From Thiocystis violacea (GTDB taxonomy: Bacteria > Pseudomonadota > Gammaproteobacteria > Chromatiales > Chromatiaceae): a stretch of 64,000 nucleotides of DNA. The stretch covers positions 1 through 64,000 of the forward strand of contig NZ_NRRF01000003.1 in assembly GCF_016583565.1 (NCBI RefSeq), given 5' to 3'. This document shows positions 21,669 to 30,100 of this stretch, piece by piece. Position numbers and translations under genes: made by a program. The notes under the pieces are model-generated. The model had not been told where the DNA came from, made no database searches, and saw only the letters and a program-made list of their open reading frames with translations. Position 1 is the stretch's first letter; every line of letters starts with the position of its first letter.

Positions 21669-24491
21669 TCAAGAATCCCCAGCACGCTGGATCAAAATGT
21701 CATGAACCGCTGCCGCCTCGAACGCCACATCCCAACACCAGCGACCAAAACCGCCCTTGGCATTGACAGTGCGCACCCAGGCATCCAGCGCCGCCCGCTT
21801 TGCCCTGTTCTGTTCGCTGTCCCGACCTTTGATCTCCAGCACCAAAATCATGCCGTTGCGTAAGCGAATCAGATAATCGGGCACGAAGCGGCGGCGGCTG
21901 CCATTCCAGAGATAGAACACCTGGAACCCGAGATGATCGTTCTTGGCATAGGCACTGACCGACTCGCTCGTTTCCAAAACGTTGGCCGTATAGTGCTCCC
22001 AGGTACTATCGGAAATCGCGTGGCTGATCTGCGATTTGGTGGTCGGTGTCACGGGTTTGGTGGTGTACCAGGTCCGCATCTCGCGGGTCGACCCGATCGG
22101 CGACTCTTCATCAAACACCGGCTCCAGTCGTTCCGCGTTCTGCTCGTTCACATACCGCAGCAAATGCTGGACGATCACATCAATGTTCAAGGCGAACAGG
22201 ATCCGCCTGCGCAGCGGCTCTTGATGGAACAGCGAGGGAATCTCCAACCGGTCAGATTCGAAGAACTGCTCGACCAGTCGAATCAATTGCAACGTCAGAT
22301 AGTCCCTGGTTCCGTGAAACGATCTCGCCATCTCAGCGAACGCCTTGCGCGCCGCCAGAAAGGTCAGTCGCTGTAATCGGAACCCCTCGGGCAATTTTTC
22401 CAGATCGATGACATGGACCTTGCTCATGTCCGTGGCACCGCCAACAGCAGGCGCAATGTCGGCGCTGATAATCGTCTCGGCGGGATTCAGCACCAGTGGC
22501 TCGACCGCCGCCCAGTCGATGACCAGCTCCGGCTTGACGACCGTATCCACCCGCAACAGGTTGGGCCAGCGGATCTCCAAGTCGTTGCGCTCCGGCAAGG
22601 ACTCGATTTGCGTGCTGCTCTTCGGTGGCGGCGGTGGCTTCCCGCCTTCCCCGACATCCTGAAAAATCGAGAGCGGCACACCGAAGACGTTGACATACTC
22701 CGGCTGGAACAGCCGGCGGGTCACGCCATCCTCGCCCTCGATGTCTTCCATGTCGTAGGCGACGCGCCGCAATCCGCGCCCGATGACCTGCTCGCACAGC
22801 AATTGGCTGGTAAAGGCGCGCAATCCCATAATGTGGGTGACATTCTTGGCGTCCCAGCCCTCCGACAGCATGGCCACAGAAATGACCTTCTGAAGATCCT
22901 GACCCGCACCCCCGCGCTTGCCCACGGTGTCGACGATCTCGCGCAACAGATCTTCCTTTTTCAGCGTCCGCATGCGCTCCTTGCGCGTCTCGGGAATGGC
23001 TGCGGCATTAACGATACTGTTCAGGGTCGCCTCATAATCCTTGTCCGCGACTGCGTTCTCGCCGATCTCGGCCTTCTCCATCACCCTGGAGTCCACCCGA
23101 AGCAGGCGATTGGGGTCGTGCATTTCTGGCCAATGGGCATCGCCCTGGCGGAAATACTGTTCGATCCGCGCGGCGGTCTCGGTGCGATTGCAGACCGTCA
23201 GCATGACAGGCGGGGAGATATGCCCCGCGTCAAGCCAGTCCTGGCGCGCCTCTCGCCAGTCGGCCCCCAGCAGGGTATAGGCATCCTGCACCAACTTGGG
23301 CAGTGCCTCGTGCGGCTCCGCCTTGCGATTGAAGTCCTCCGCAACCGACGGGTCGCGGTAAATGTGATAGAGCTTGGAGCGATAGGTCTTGGCGTCGGGC
23401 AGGGCATCGTCGCGAATCACCACGCGCGGTGTCTTCACCAAACCCGCCTCGATGGCGTCGTTGAGCCCGAAATCGGAGACGATCCAGCCGAACAGCCCGG
23501 CCTCGGTGCTCGCCTTTCCGGTGGGGGCAAAGGGAGTGGCCGAGAGATCGAAACAGCGCAGGATGCGGCGAGTCTTGTGGATGCGGTCCAACCCTTCGAT
23601 CCAGCGGGTCGCCTCATCCAGGTCGATCCCTTGCTCCGCCGCCTGCTTCTTGCTGATCTTCGCCTCGGCGGGCACCCGATAGGCATGGTGCGCCTCATCG
23701 TTGATGATCAGCAGATCCTTGTCGCTCGCCAGCTTCCCCAGCACGCGGCGGGTGAATGCCTCGTCACTCTCCTGGCCCTTCTTCACCACAGAGCGTTGCG
23801 CCCCCTTGAGCGGCATCAGGGTATGCCAGTTTTCGACCAGGATCGTCGCCTGGTTGAGTCGCTGGCGCAGCGCCTCCGAGGGGCAGATCCGGAAGGCGTC
23901 GTAATCGTTGTCCGGCTCGCCTGGATACAAGACCCGCAGCCGGTTCTTGACCGTCAAGCCCGGCGCGACCAGGAAGATGGAGCGCGCGAAGTCCTTGTTG
24001 CGTTTGGGATAGGTCAGCGCATTGAGCACCTGCCAGGCGATGATCATGGCCATGACAGTGGTCTTGCCGGAACCCGTGGCCATCTTGCAGCACAGCCGCT
24101 GCCAGGGTCCGCCATCGCCAGGGATGTAGATGCCCTGCCGATAGGACGCTGTGGCCTCGATCAGCCAGATCAGGGTCTCGATCGCCTCCAACTGGCAGTA
24201 GTAGAAAGGATGGTCGCGGGCTGAAGGGTCGTGCCAATGCTCCAGCAAGCGGCGGGTGACGCTGGTCACTCCCGGATAACCGTCGCTCCGCCAGGTATCC
24301 ACCCGATTGCGGATGGTGTTGACCAGATCCAGCCGCTCGACGCGGCGGGTGTTATTGCGCACGTCGTAGAGTTCATAGCCCGCCGAGCGGCGCTCTGGGA
24401 TGAGCTTCAGCGTCCGGTCGGCGGACTGCTCCCAATGCCGGGTCGGCGGGTCGAAAGGGGAGTTGATGATGAGCGATTTGGGGTTGGTCAT
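21669..24491 (-). CDS. res: Type III-like restriction subunit (SF2 helicase-nuclease)
   Basis: A 940-residue DEAD/DEAH-type helicase with nuclease tail. Motif I is KMATGSGKTTVMAM near residue 140, motif II NDEAHHAYR near 260, and motif III LSATPFAPTG. GWDAKNVTHIMGLRAF and QVIGRGLRR (motif VI) lie near 545-590. The C-terminus has FVPDYLIRLRNG and LVLEIKGRD, a PD-(D/E)XK nuclease signature near 875-890. It should translocate on or cleave foreign DNA together with the Mod protein at the other end of the operon. The ATG overlaps the stop of the deleted vapC by 4 nt (ATGA). Its first 92 codons are duplicated at 25498-25774. Typical Res proteins are of similar size. Confidence 0.9.
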   Translation of the reverse strand: MTNPKSLIINSPFDPPTRHWEQSADRTLKLIPERRSAGYELYDVRNNTRRVERLDLVNTIRNRVDTWRSDGYPGVTSVTRRLLEHWHDPSARDHPFYYCQLEAIETLIWLIEATASYRQGIYIPGDGGPWQRLCCKMATGSGKTTVMAMIIAWQVLNALTYPKRNKDFARSIFLVAPGLTVKNRLRVLYPGEPDNDYDAFRICPSEALRQRLNQATILVENWHTLMPLKGAQRSVVKKGQESDEAFTRRVLGKLASDKDLLIINDEAHHAYRVPAEAKISKKQAAEQGIDLDEATRWIEGLDRIHKTRRILRCFDLSATPFAPTGKASTEAGLFGWIVSDFGLNDAIEAGLVKTPRVVIRDDALPDAKTYRSKLYHIYRDPSVAEDFNRKAEPHEALPKLVQDAYTLLGADWREARQDWLDAGHISPPVMLTVCNRTETAARIEQYFRQGDAHWPEMHDPNRLLRVDSRVMEKAEIGENAVADKDYEATLNSIVNAAAIPETRKERMRTLKKEDLLREIVDTVGKRGGAGQDLQKVISVAMLSEGWDAKNVTHIMGLRAFTSQLLCEQVIGRGLRRVAYDMEDIEGEDGVTRRLFQPEYVNVFGVPLSIFQDVGEGGKPPPPPKSSTQIESLPERNDLEIRWPNLLRVDTVVKPELVIDWAAVEPLVLNPAETIISADIAPAVGGATDMSKVHVIDLEKLPEGFRLQRLTFLAARKAFAEMARSFHGTRDYLTLQLIRLVEQFFESDRLEIPSLFHQEPLRRRILFALNIDVIVQHLLRYVNEQNAERLEPVFDEESPIGSTREMRTWYTTKPVTPTTKSQISHAISDSTWEHYTANVLETSESVSAYAKNDHLGFQVFYLWNGSRRRFVPDYLIRLRNGMILVLEIKGRDSEQNRAKRAALDAWVRTVNAKGGFGRWCWDVAFEAAAVHDILIQRAGDS

Positions 24492-24580
24492 TTGAATGGA
24501 TTCACCACCCTCAAACGATGGTCAATCACTTGGCTATGCTGCAAATCTTCCGAATTGGTGTCGACGAACTCAGCGCTCAT
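24488..24580 (-). pseudogene. vapC-type PIN toxin with internal in-frame deletion
   Basis: A 30-codon frame whose first residues, MSAEFVDTN, are the start of a PIN-domain VapC toxin (FVDTN carries the first catalytic Asp). It passes directly into SEDLQHSQVIDHRLRVVNPF, the typical VapC C-terminus. About 100 residues between, including the other acidic residues, are gone, yet the frame is kept. It overlaps the DUF2281-like antitoxin gene by 11 nt upstream and the res start by 4 nt (ATGA). The product cannot be an active RNase. The preserved frame may be kept for translational coupling into res. Confidence 0.8.
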
Positions 24581-24794
24581 TCGCCCCCTCCCGCTGAAAT
24601 TTAAAACTCTTCGGGATCCGCGGATAATGTGAAAAGAAGTCTTCCAGTTCAGCGAGCTTCGCCGCCTGATCGACTGGTTCGGGTGGGGTTGGATGGCGAG
24701 TTCGGAGATACCCGATGAAGTCGAGGACTTCAGCGCCAAGGTGCTCGGGCAATGTTTTCGCTTCCTGATAAATCAGGTCCGCCGTGTTCATCAT
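24570..24794 (-). CDS. DUF2281-like putative antitoxin, orphaned
   Basis: A 74-residue protein. MMNTADLIYQEAKTLPEHLG then AEVLDFIGYLRTRH is the DUF2281/VapB-like N-terminal pattern, followed by an acidic and Pro-rich tail (PPEPVDQAAKLAELEDFFSHY) of the kind that wraps a toxin. I start at 24794/24791 because AGAGGA lies 4-7 nt before these tandem ATGs; the longer start at 24824 has no such site. Its cognate toxin gene is the deleted vapC that overlaps its end, so it is probably a leftover antitoxin, possibly with a regulatory role. Confidence 0.7.
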   Translation of the reverse strand: MMNTADLIYQEAKTLPEHLGAEVLDFIGYLRTRHPTPPEPVDQAAKLAELEDFFSHYPRIPKSFKFQREGANER

Positions 24795-24848
24795 CGGTTC
24801 CTCTGCTGATGGGGGAGTGCTCATCGTCCCAAGGGGGCTTGCGGAGCC

Positions 24849-25205
24849 TCAGTCGTGCAGGTCATCCATATCGCAGTCGAGCGCCCGCGCCAGTCGTGCC
24901 AGCAGATCGGAGGAAGGATTGGCGTTGCCGTCTTCCATCATGGACAACATCTGCTCAGTGACGCCGCACGCTTTAGCCAAGGCTTGCAAGGACAAGCCGC
25001 GATAGTCCCGCCAAACCTTGAGCGGCACCTCGCCGGCAAGCAGTTGATCGACAAACTCCGCCGGGAAGGTTTCCTCGGTCATTGCCGCCTTGGCGTCGGC
25101 GATATCCTGAAGCTCCTCCAGTTGTTCCAGCAGGGCATTCCATTCGGCAATCGGCAGCACGGCCAGGGCCGGCGCGCCATCGAGTTCGATGATTTGCACG
25201 TTCAT
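24849..25205 (-). CDS. HTH-type antitoxin (HigA/XRE-like)
   Basis: 118 residues with an N-terminal Phd/antitoxin-like segment (MNVQIIELDGAPALAVLPIA) and a C-terminal XRE helix-turn-helix near 78-112 (LSLQALAKACGVTEQMLSMM, then EDGNANPSSDLLARLARAL). It should neutralise the RelE-fold toxin encoded just upstream and repress the promoter of the pair. The ATG overlaps the toxin stop (ATGA, 4 nt). Toxin-first order matches HigBA systems. Confidence 0.88.
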   Translation of the reverse strand: MNVQIIELDGAPALAVLPIAEWNALLEQLEELQDIADAKAAMTEETFPAEFVDQLLAGEVPLKVWRDYRGLSLQALAKACGVTEQMLSMMEDGNANPSSDLLARLARALDCDMDDLHD

Positions 25206-25459
25206 TGATACACGTCCCCTCTCGGGCCAATTTTGACGACCAGTAAGACCAGTTCGCCGCTGCTCAGGTCGCAAATGGCCCGCCAGTCGCCCACCCTCAG
25301 ACGCCACAGGCCCGAACCTTTGAGCGGCTTCCAGTCGCCACGATAGGCGCTCGGATCAACGGCGATGGTTCCTAACTCCGCACGCATCCGGGTGGCAATC
25401 CCCGACGGCATCTTGCGCAGGGTTTTCTGAGCTTGTTTGGTAAAGCGTAACGCCAACAT
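25202..25459 (-). CDS. RelE/ParE-superfamily toxin (HigB/RelE type)
   Basis: An 85-residue RelE-fold protein: LRFTKQAQKTLRKMP, then WKPLKGSGLWRLRVGDWRAI, and the strand VLLVVKIGPRGDVYQ typical of the C-terminus. Such toxins cleave mRNA on the ribosome; the basic and aromatic residues of the last strand are present. It precedes its antitoxin with a 4-nt overlap and follows the res'/mod' relic after only 3 nt, so it shares the island operon. Confidence 0.88.
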   Translation of the reverse strand: MLALRFTKQAQKTLRKMPSGIATRMRAELGTIAVDPSAYRGDWKPLKGSGLWRLRVGDWRAICDLSSGELVLLVVKIGPRGDVYQ

Positions 25460-25462
25460 AGC

Positions 25463-25774
25463 TCAATCCAAGGGGACAACCTTCAGGGACTCGATCCCGC
25501 GGGCTGAAGGGTCGTGCCAATGCTCCAGCAGGCGACGGGTGACACTGGTCACTCCTGGATAACCGTCGGTTCGCCAGGTGTCCACCCGGTTGCGGATGGT
25601 GTTGACCAGATCCAGCCGCTCGACGCGGCGGGTGTTATTGCGCACGTCATAGAGTTCATAGCCCGCCGAGCGGCGCTCTGGGATGAGCTTCAGCGTCCGG
25701 TCAGCGGACTGTTCCCAATGCCGGGTCGGCGGGTCGAAGGGGGAATTGAGGATGAGCGATTTGGGGCTACTCAC
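25463..25774 (-). pseudogene. Chimeric relic: res N-terminus joined to mod C-terminus
   Basis: A 103-codon open frame. Codons 1-92 are a near-identical copy of the first 92 codons of res (a few substitutions, for example MSSPKSLIL for MTNPKSLII). The last 11 codons, GIESLKVVPLD plus stop, are the end of mod (GIESLKVAPLD). The join lies at a CGCG microhomology around 25498-25502. It is what remains when a res...mod tandem loses everything between the start of res and the end of mod. It has no helicase motif and cannot be active. It overlaps the chaperone gene stop by 4 nt. Confidence 0.85.
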
Positions 25775-26253
25775 TGCCCGTTTCCGGAGAACAGGGGAAT
25801 CTGAAGCGGTGTGAGACGGGCTTGCCCGATGAGATCGAAGACATGCTGGCGCCAGAATGGCCAGACATTATGCACCGCGTTGAAATCCGCAAATGCCTTG
25901 AGCGCCTCTTCCGACACCTCTCGAAGCATGTCATAAACGACCAGATAGTCCGCCTCGACCCCGAAATAAATTTGCGGATCATCCTCCGGGGCGTTATCGA
26001 CCACACGCTCACCGAGAGAAATTAGGACATGAAGCTCATGGGTCAGGGTCTGGCCATTTTCGCGCTCGCCGATTGAAAACCTGACCCCTCGCTTGTGCTG
26101 CTGTAGGGCGTCAAAAGCTTCTACGTCTGGTAGAACGCATTCGCGGAACAAACGGGACTCGTAAAGGATGACATCCCGTAGTCGCAAGCCGTCGGCTGCT
26201 TCGCGAATGAGGTTTTCAGTTTCAGGCTTCACGCGGCGCGCTTCCATTGCCAC
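25771..26253 (-). CDS. SecB-like chaperone of a toxin-antitoxin-chaperone (TAC) system
   Basis: 160 residues with the SecB beta-sheet pattern (LRDVILYESRLFRECVL, VRFSIGERENGQ, THELHVLISLG, IYFGVEADYLVVYDM) and a C-terminal helix FADFNAVHNVWPFWRQHVFD followed by ARLTPLQIPLF, typical of SecB-like TAC chaperones rather than housekeeping SecB. In such systems the chaperone folds and protects the antitoxin through a C-terminal addiction tail. Here it is encoded directly after mqsA (25-nt overlap), and mqsA has an extended C-terminus. It ends 4 nt into the chimeric relic. Confidence 0.8.
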   Translation of the reverse strand: MAMEARRVKPETENLIREAADGLRLRDVILYESRLFRECVLPDVEAFDALQQHKRGVRFSIGERENGQTLTHELHVLISLGERVVDNAPEDDPQIYFGVEADYLVVYDMLREVSEEALKAFADFNAVHNVWPFWRQHVFDLIGQARLTPLQIPLFSGNGQ

Positions 26254-26795
26254 GATTCGTTCTCAACGACAGTCGCATCTTCTCGGCAAACGGCCGCTTG
26301 GTGCGCGGTACCACGCAACCGGACAGGATCGCCGTTGCTATATCCGCTCCGATCATTCACCGCTGCTAATTCAGTCGTGCTTTCGCCAGGCTTTAATTCA
26401 GCGAGCAATGAAGGATAACGGCCCACAAGACGCAGTAGCCGATCCATGGCGACACTCTGCGCTACGTCGCCGCGTTCATATTTCGAGAAGGCATTGGCGC
26501 CGCCACCGAAGAACTCGGCGGCGTCCTTTTGAGTTAACTTGAGCCGCTCACGCAGCGCCCGGATCTCATCGCTCGTCAGCAACCCATCGGCGCGACGCTT
26601 GGCATCCATGATCCGGCGATGATTGCGCCGGATCTGATCCTCAAAAATTGGATCAGCGCCACATAGAGGGCATTCATAGCCCTCCAGCTCGCTGACGACC
26701 AGATCGGCGCCATGATGCTGAAAGGTATCCTCATAGGTGATTGGGGAAAGCTCACCCGTCTCACACAAAGGGCAAATCGGTTGCTTGTCGTTCAT
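26229..26795 (-). CDS. mqsA: MqsA-family antitoxin with C-terminal extension
   Basis: 188 residues. The zinc-binding N-terminus has CPLCETGEL and YECPLCGAD (two CxxC pairs), a linker with RRNHRRIMDAKRRADGLL, then an XRE helix-turn-helix (LTQKDAAEFFGGGANAFSKY, ERGDVAQS) near 85-120. Ordinary MqsA is about 131 residues; the extra 50 or so after the DNA-binding domain fit a chaperone-addiction tail. It should bind MqsR and repress its own promoter. The ATG overlaps the mqsR stop by 4 nt, and its end overlaps the SecB-like gene by 25 nt. Confidence 0.87.
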   Translation of the reverse strand: MNDKQPICPLCETGELSPITYEDTFQHHGADLVVSELEGYECPLCGADPIFEDQIRRNHRRIMDAKRRADGLLTSDEIRALRERLKLTQKDAAEFFGGGANAFSKYERGDVAQSVAMDRLLRLVGRYPSLLAELKPGESTTELAAVNDRSGYSNGDPVRLRGTAHQAAVCREDATVVENESWQWKRAA

Positions 26796-27181
26796 TGGTA
26801 GCGCTCTCGGTGGAACGACGCCAGGACCACGAGGATGCAGTCTCGGTCGAGTTTCAGCTTGACATAAAGCTCATCGACGACACCCATTGGGCCAGGATAA
26901 GCAACGTGATACACGTCAAGCCATGGCCCGCCCGGTGCGTAGCGTTCGGCATGGTGAAAGTGGCAATCCGTGAGAAGCTGGAGACACTTTTGCACGTCTT
27001 CCGGGGCATAGGACAAGTTCTCAATGTCCCGCTGCACGTTCCTGCCGCCGTAACGGACGTAACCCTGTTTCGCCAGTTCGCAAACGCGGGACAGTGAATA
27101 TTCTGCCTCGCTTCGTCGTTCTGTGGTGGGATCCTGGTCGCTCTTCGTAACCATTATGGTTATCCCGCTTGCTGAAATCAA
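26792..27181 (-). CDS. mqsR: MqsR-family toxin (putative mRNA interferase)
   Basis: 129 residues from the ATG that overlaps the mod stop (ATGA); an internal ATG at residue 10 (27154) is an alternative. The core SEAEYSLSRVCELAKQGYVR, ENLSYAPEDVQKCLQLLTDC and WLDVYHVAYPGP followed by DELYVKLKLDRDCILVVLAS matches the RelE-like fold of MqsR, including the DVYH strand and the final ILVV-SF strand. MqsR cleaves mRNA, with preference for GCU in E. coli. It is larger than E. coli MqsR (98 aa) at the N-terminus. Confidence 0.82.
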   Translation of the reverse strand: MISASGITIMVTKSDQDPTTERRSEAEYSLSRVCELAKQGYVRYGGRNVQRDIENLSYAPEDVQKCLQLLTDCHFHHAERYAPGGPWLDVYHVAYPGPMGVVDELYVKLKLDRDCILVVLASFHRERYQ

Positions 27182-30100
27182 TCCAAGGGGGCAACCTTCA
27201 GGGACTCGATCCCGCGATCATCCACGATCTTGACCGCGATCTTGCGGTTTTCGCCCGCCGGAAACGGCAGCGAGACGGTGCCGTGATACTGATCCAGCAG
27301 TGACTCGTTCAGCTCCGCGCGGATGTTTTTCTTGAGCTTGTGCCAGCCATCCTTTGCCCCCGCCATGGGGAAGAAGACCTGACGCGGATAGAGCGAGCGC
27401 TCGTCATAGTCGGTATCCAGCAGCCACAGGGCAATCTTGGACGTGCCACCCGACACCAGCTCGCCCTTCTTGGTATCGAAATAGTCGAACCCGCGCACCT
27501 CGACCTCGAATTGGCCGTCCTGGCGTTGGCGGACCTCGACATCGGGCTGACCCATGAGCCAGAAGCTCTGGTTGCTGGCGCGCCCTTTCTTCAGATCCTC
27601 CGTCAGCAGATCGGCGTTCATCTTCGCCTTGAGTGCCGTGATGCCCGAGATGGCGTCGATATCCTTGGCGGCTTCCGGATCGAACTCGAAGGCACAGAAG
27701 ACGATCATGGTCGGCAGCGGAAACAGCGACCCGGCCTCGCGCAGCGCCAGCTCCACCTGACGCTGCTCCAGCGCGGCATGCGCGGGTCCGAAGCTCACGA
27801 CGGCGCGCTCGCCGGTCTCGGCCAGGGTGCCGCTGACGTGCAGATGCCGGGTGCCCGGCAGGGTCTCCAGCTCGGCGAAGGCCAACACCTGACCGCCCTT
27901 GCCGCGTACCCCGGTCTTGAGCAGTTCATCGCGCCACTCATGCTGCCGTGCCGACTCGCCGGAGCGGGCCACGGCGGCGTCTGCCTCCTCGGGTGGTCGC
28001 GCCTCGTCGAGCGAAAGCACCGTGGGAAAGGGCACGGCCTCCACCGAGAAGGGGCCGGTGATCCGCAATTTGCCCTTGTCCGGCGCGGGCTGATCGTAGA
28101 GCGTTTCCTGATCGGCATGGGCGGCGATGGACGCATCCATCCGACGCTGCATGGCCTGCCGCGCGGCATGGAAGGCATCGAAAGGGACTCGGACCGACTC
28201 GGGCCAGTCCGGCGGAAAATCGAAGGGTACCTCCCACTCCTTCATCTCATCCGGGACAAGATTCAGGGTTCGCAGCGATGCGTTCAGCGCCGCCAGTGCC
28301 GCATCGATCGACGGGTGCATGGCCTCGTGGATCTCGTCGATCTCGGGATTGTTCGCGATCGACTTCAGGGTGACATGCGGGACGGTCTTGTAGATGAAGC
28401 CGGCCTTCAGTCCCTCGTGCGGATAGCGCAGGGCGTAATAGTCGAAGCTCGCGGTCAGCAGGCGCTGCTTGGCCAGGGTCAGCGCCACGCGGGAGGTGTC
28501 GCAGGTGATCCAGCGCCGGCCCCATTTCTCTGCGACAAAGGCGGAAGTTCCGGAGCCGCAGGTGGGATCCAGGATCAGGTCGCCGGGGTCGGTGGCCATC
28601 AAGAGGCAGCGTTCAATGACCTTCGGCGACGTTTGGACGGCATATACTTTTTGTTCACCAAAGCCGCTTTGTCTCGTATCGTCCCAGATGTCAATGATTG
28701 GCTTGCAGGGAAAGTCGTCGGAGAATCTTATAAAGCGTAGCGTCGCGCCAATTCCGACGAGGCGGTTTGCCAAACCCAAGCGAGTTAGGCCGGTTTCATT
28801 TGTTTTCCAGCCGCCCTTTCCGGGCTGAAATTCGGCACCGCAATAAGGGAATGTGAACTGCGTCGTCGCTCCTCCCGACTGAGATGTCATTGGATTTGGT
28901 GCGAACAGCCGTGCTCCCGTTGAACTGTCGGGAGAGAAATCTTCAGCTCTCACGGCGCGCCTTCGGCCGTCTGCCAACTGCACAGCGGCGTAGTTGTTAT
29001 CTTCCTCAAAACTCTTGGGAAGAAATAGACGGTTAAGTTTGGCGTTGCTGCGACTCTTTGCATACCACACAAGGAAATCGCAAGTTTGGGGAACCGATTC
29101 GACGTAACCACTCGGGCTGCCAGCGCCGGTTGTCTTTCGAAAAGTGATCGTCGGCATTGCGTTGGCGGAGCCAAACACCTCATCCATCAACTCCCGCACA
29201 TGATGCAGATTCTCATCCGAAATCTGCACGAACACGCTCCCCGAGTCCGCCAGCAGATCCCGCGCCAGCAGCAGGCGATCGCGCAGATAGGTCAGGTAGG
29301 AATGGATCCCCAGCTCCCAGGTATCCCGGAACGCCTTGATCATCTCGGGTTCCTGGGTCAGATCCTGGTCCTGCCTGTCTTTCACGTCGCGGCGATTGGT
29401 GAAGGGCTGGAAGTTGGAGCCGTACTTGATGCCATAGGGCGGGTCGATGTAGATCATCTGGACCTGCCCGGCCATGCCCTCTTTCTGGAGCAGTGAGTTC
29501 ATGACCAGCAACGAATCGCCGGCGATGAACCGGTTCGACCAGCCTTTTTCGTGGCGGTAGAAGTCGATGGCATCGCGCAGCGGCAAGTTCTCGAAGGGGG
29601 CGGCGAACAGGTCCGACTGAAACGGGCGGGCATCCTTGGCGTCCTTCATCCGCTTGCGCACGGCGGACAGGATGCTCATGGGGTCGATGCGCTCATGCAC
29701 ATGCAGCGAGACGGTCTCCACATCGAAGCTGGTCCGCTCGGCCTTGCCTGTCCAGTTCAGATAGGGGGCGGAGAGGCGGCGCAATTCCTCCAGCGCCGCG
29801 CGCATGCTGTCCTGGTCGTCGCTCGCCAGGGCCGCGTCGATCAGGGTCTCGATCCGCGCGCGCCCAACGTCGAATTGCAGCACCGGATCGAGGTGCGGGT
29901 CATAGCGCCAGCGCGTCGGCCCCGTATCCGGGTCGTTGGCCGAACTGACAACCCCGACCTCGGGGTTGTTCTTGCGCGTATCCGTATGGCGGTAACTGAT
30001 GACCTCGGGTGCAACGACTCCGGTCGGTGACTGACGCGGCGATGCTTTCCTGGTGCTTTTCGGTGGTTTGCCTGGCCTCGCCGCCGTTGGTGGTGGTGAT

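Noticed and set aside
22413..24224. 603-codon plus-strand frame opposite res
   Set aside because: Antisense to a gene with clear helicase motifs; no start signal or recognisable domain.
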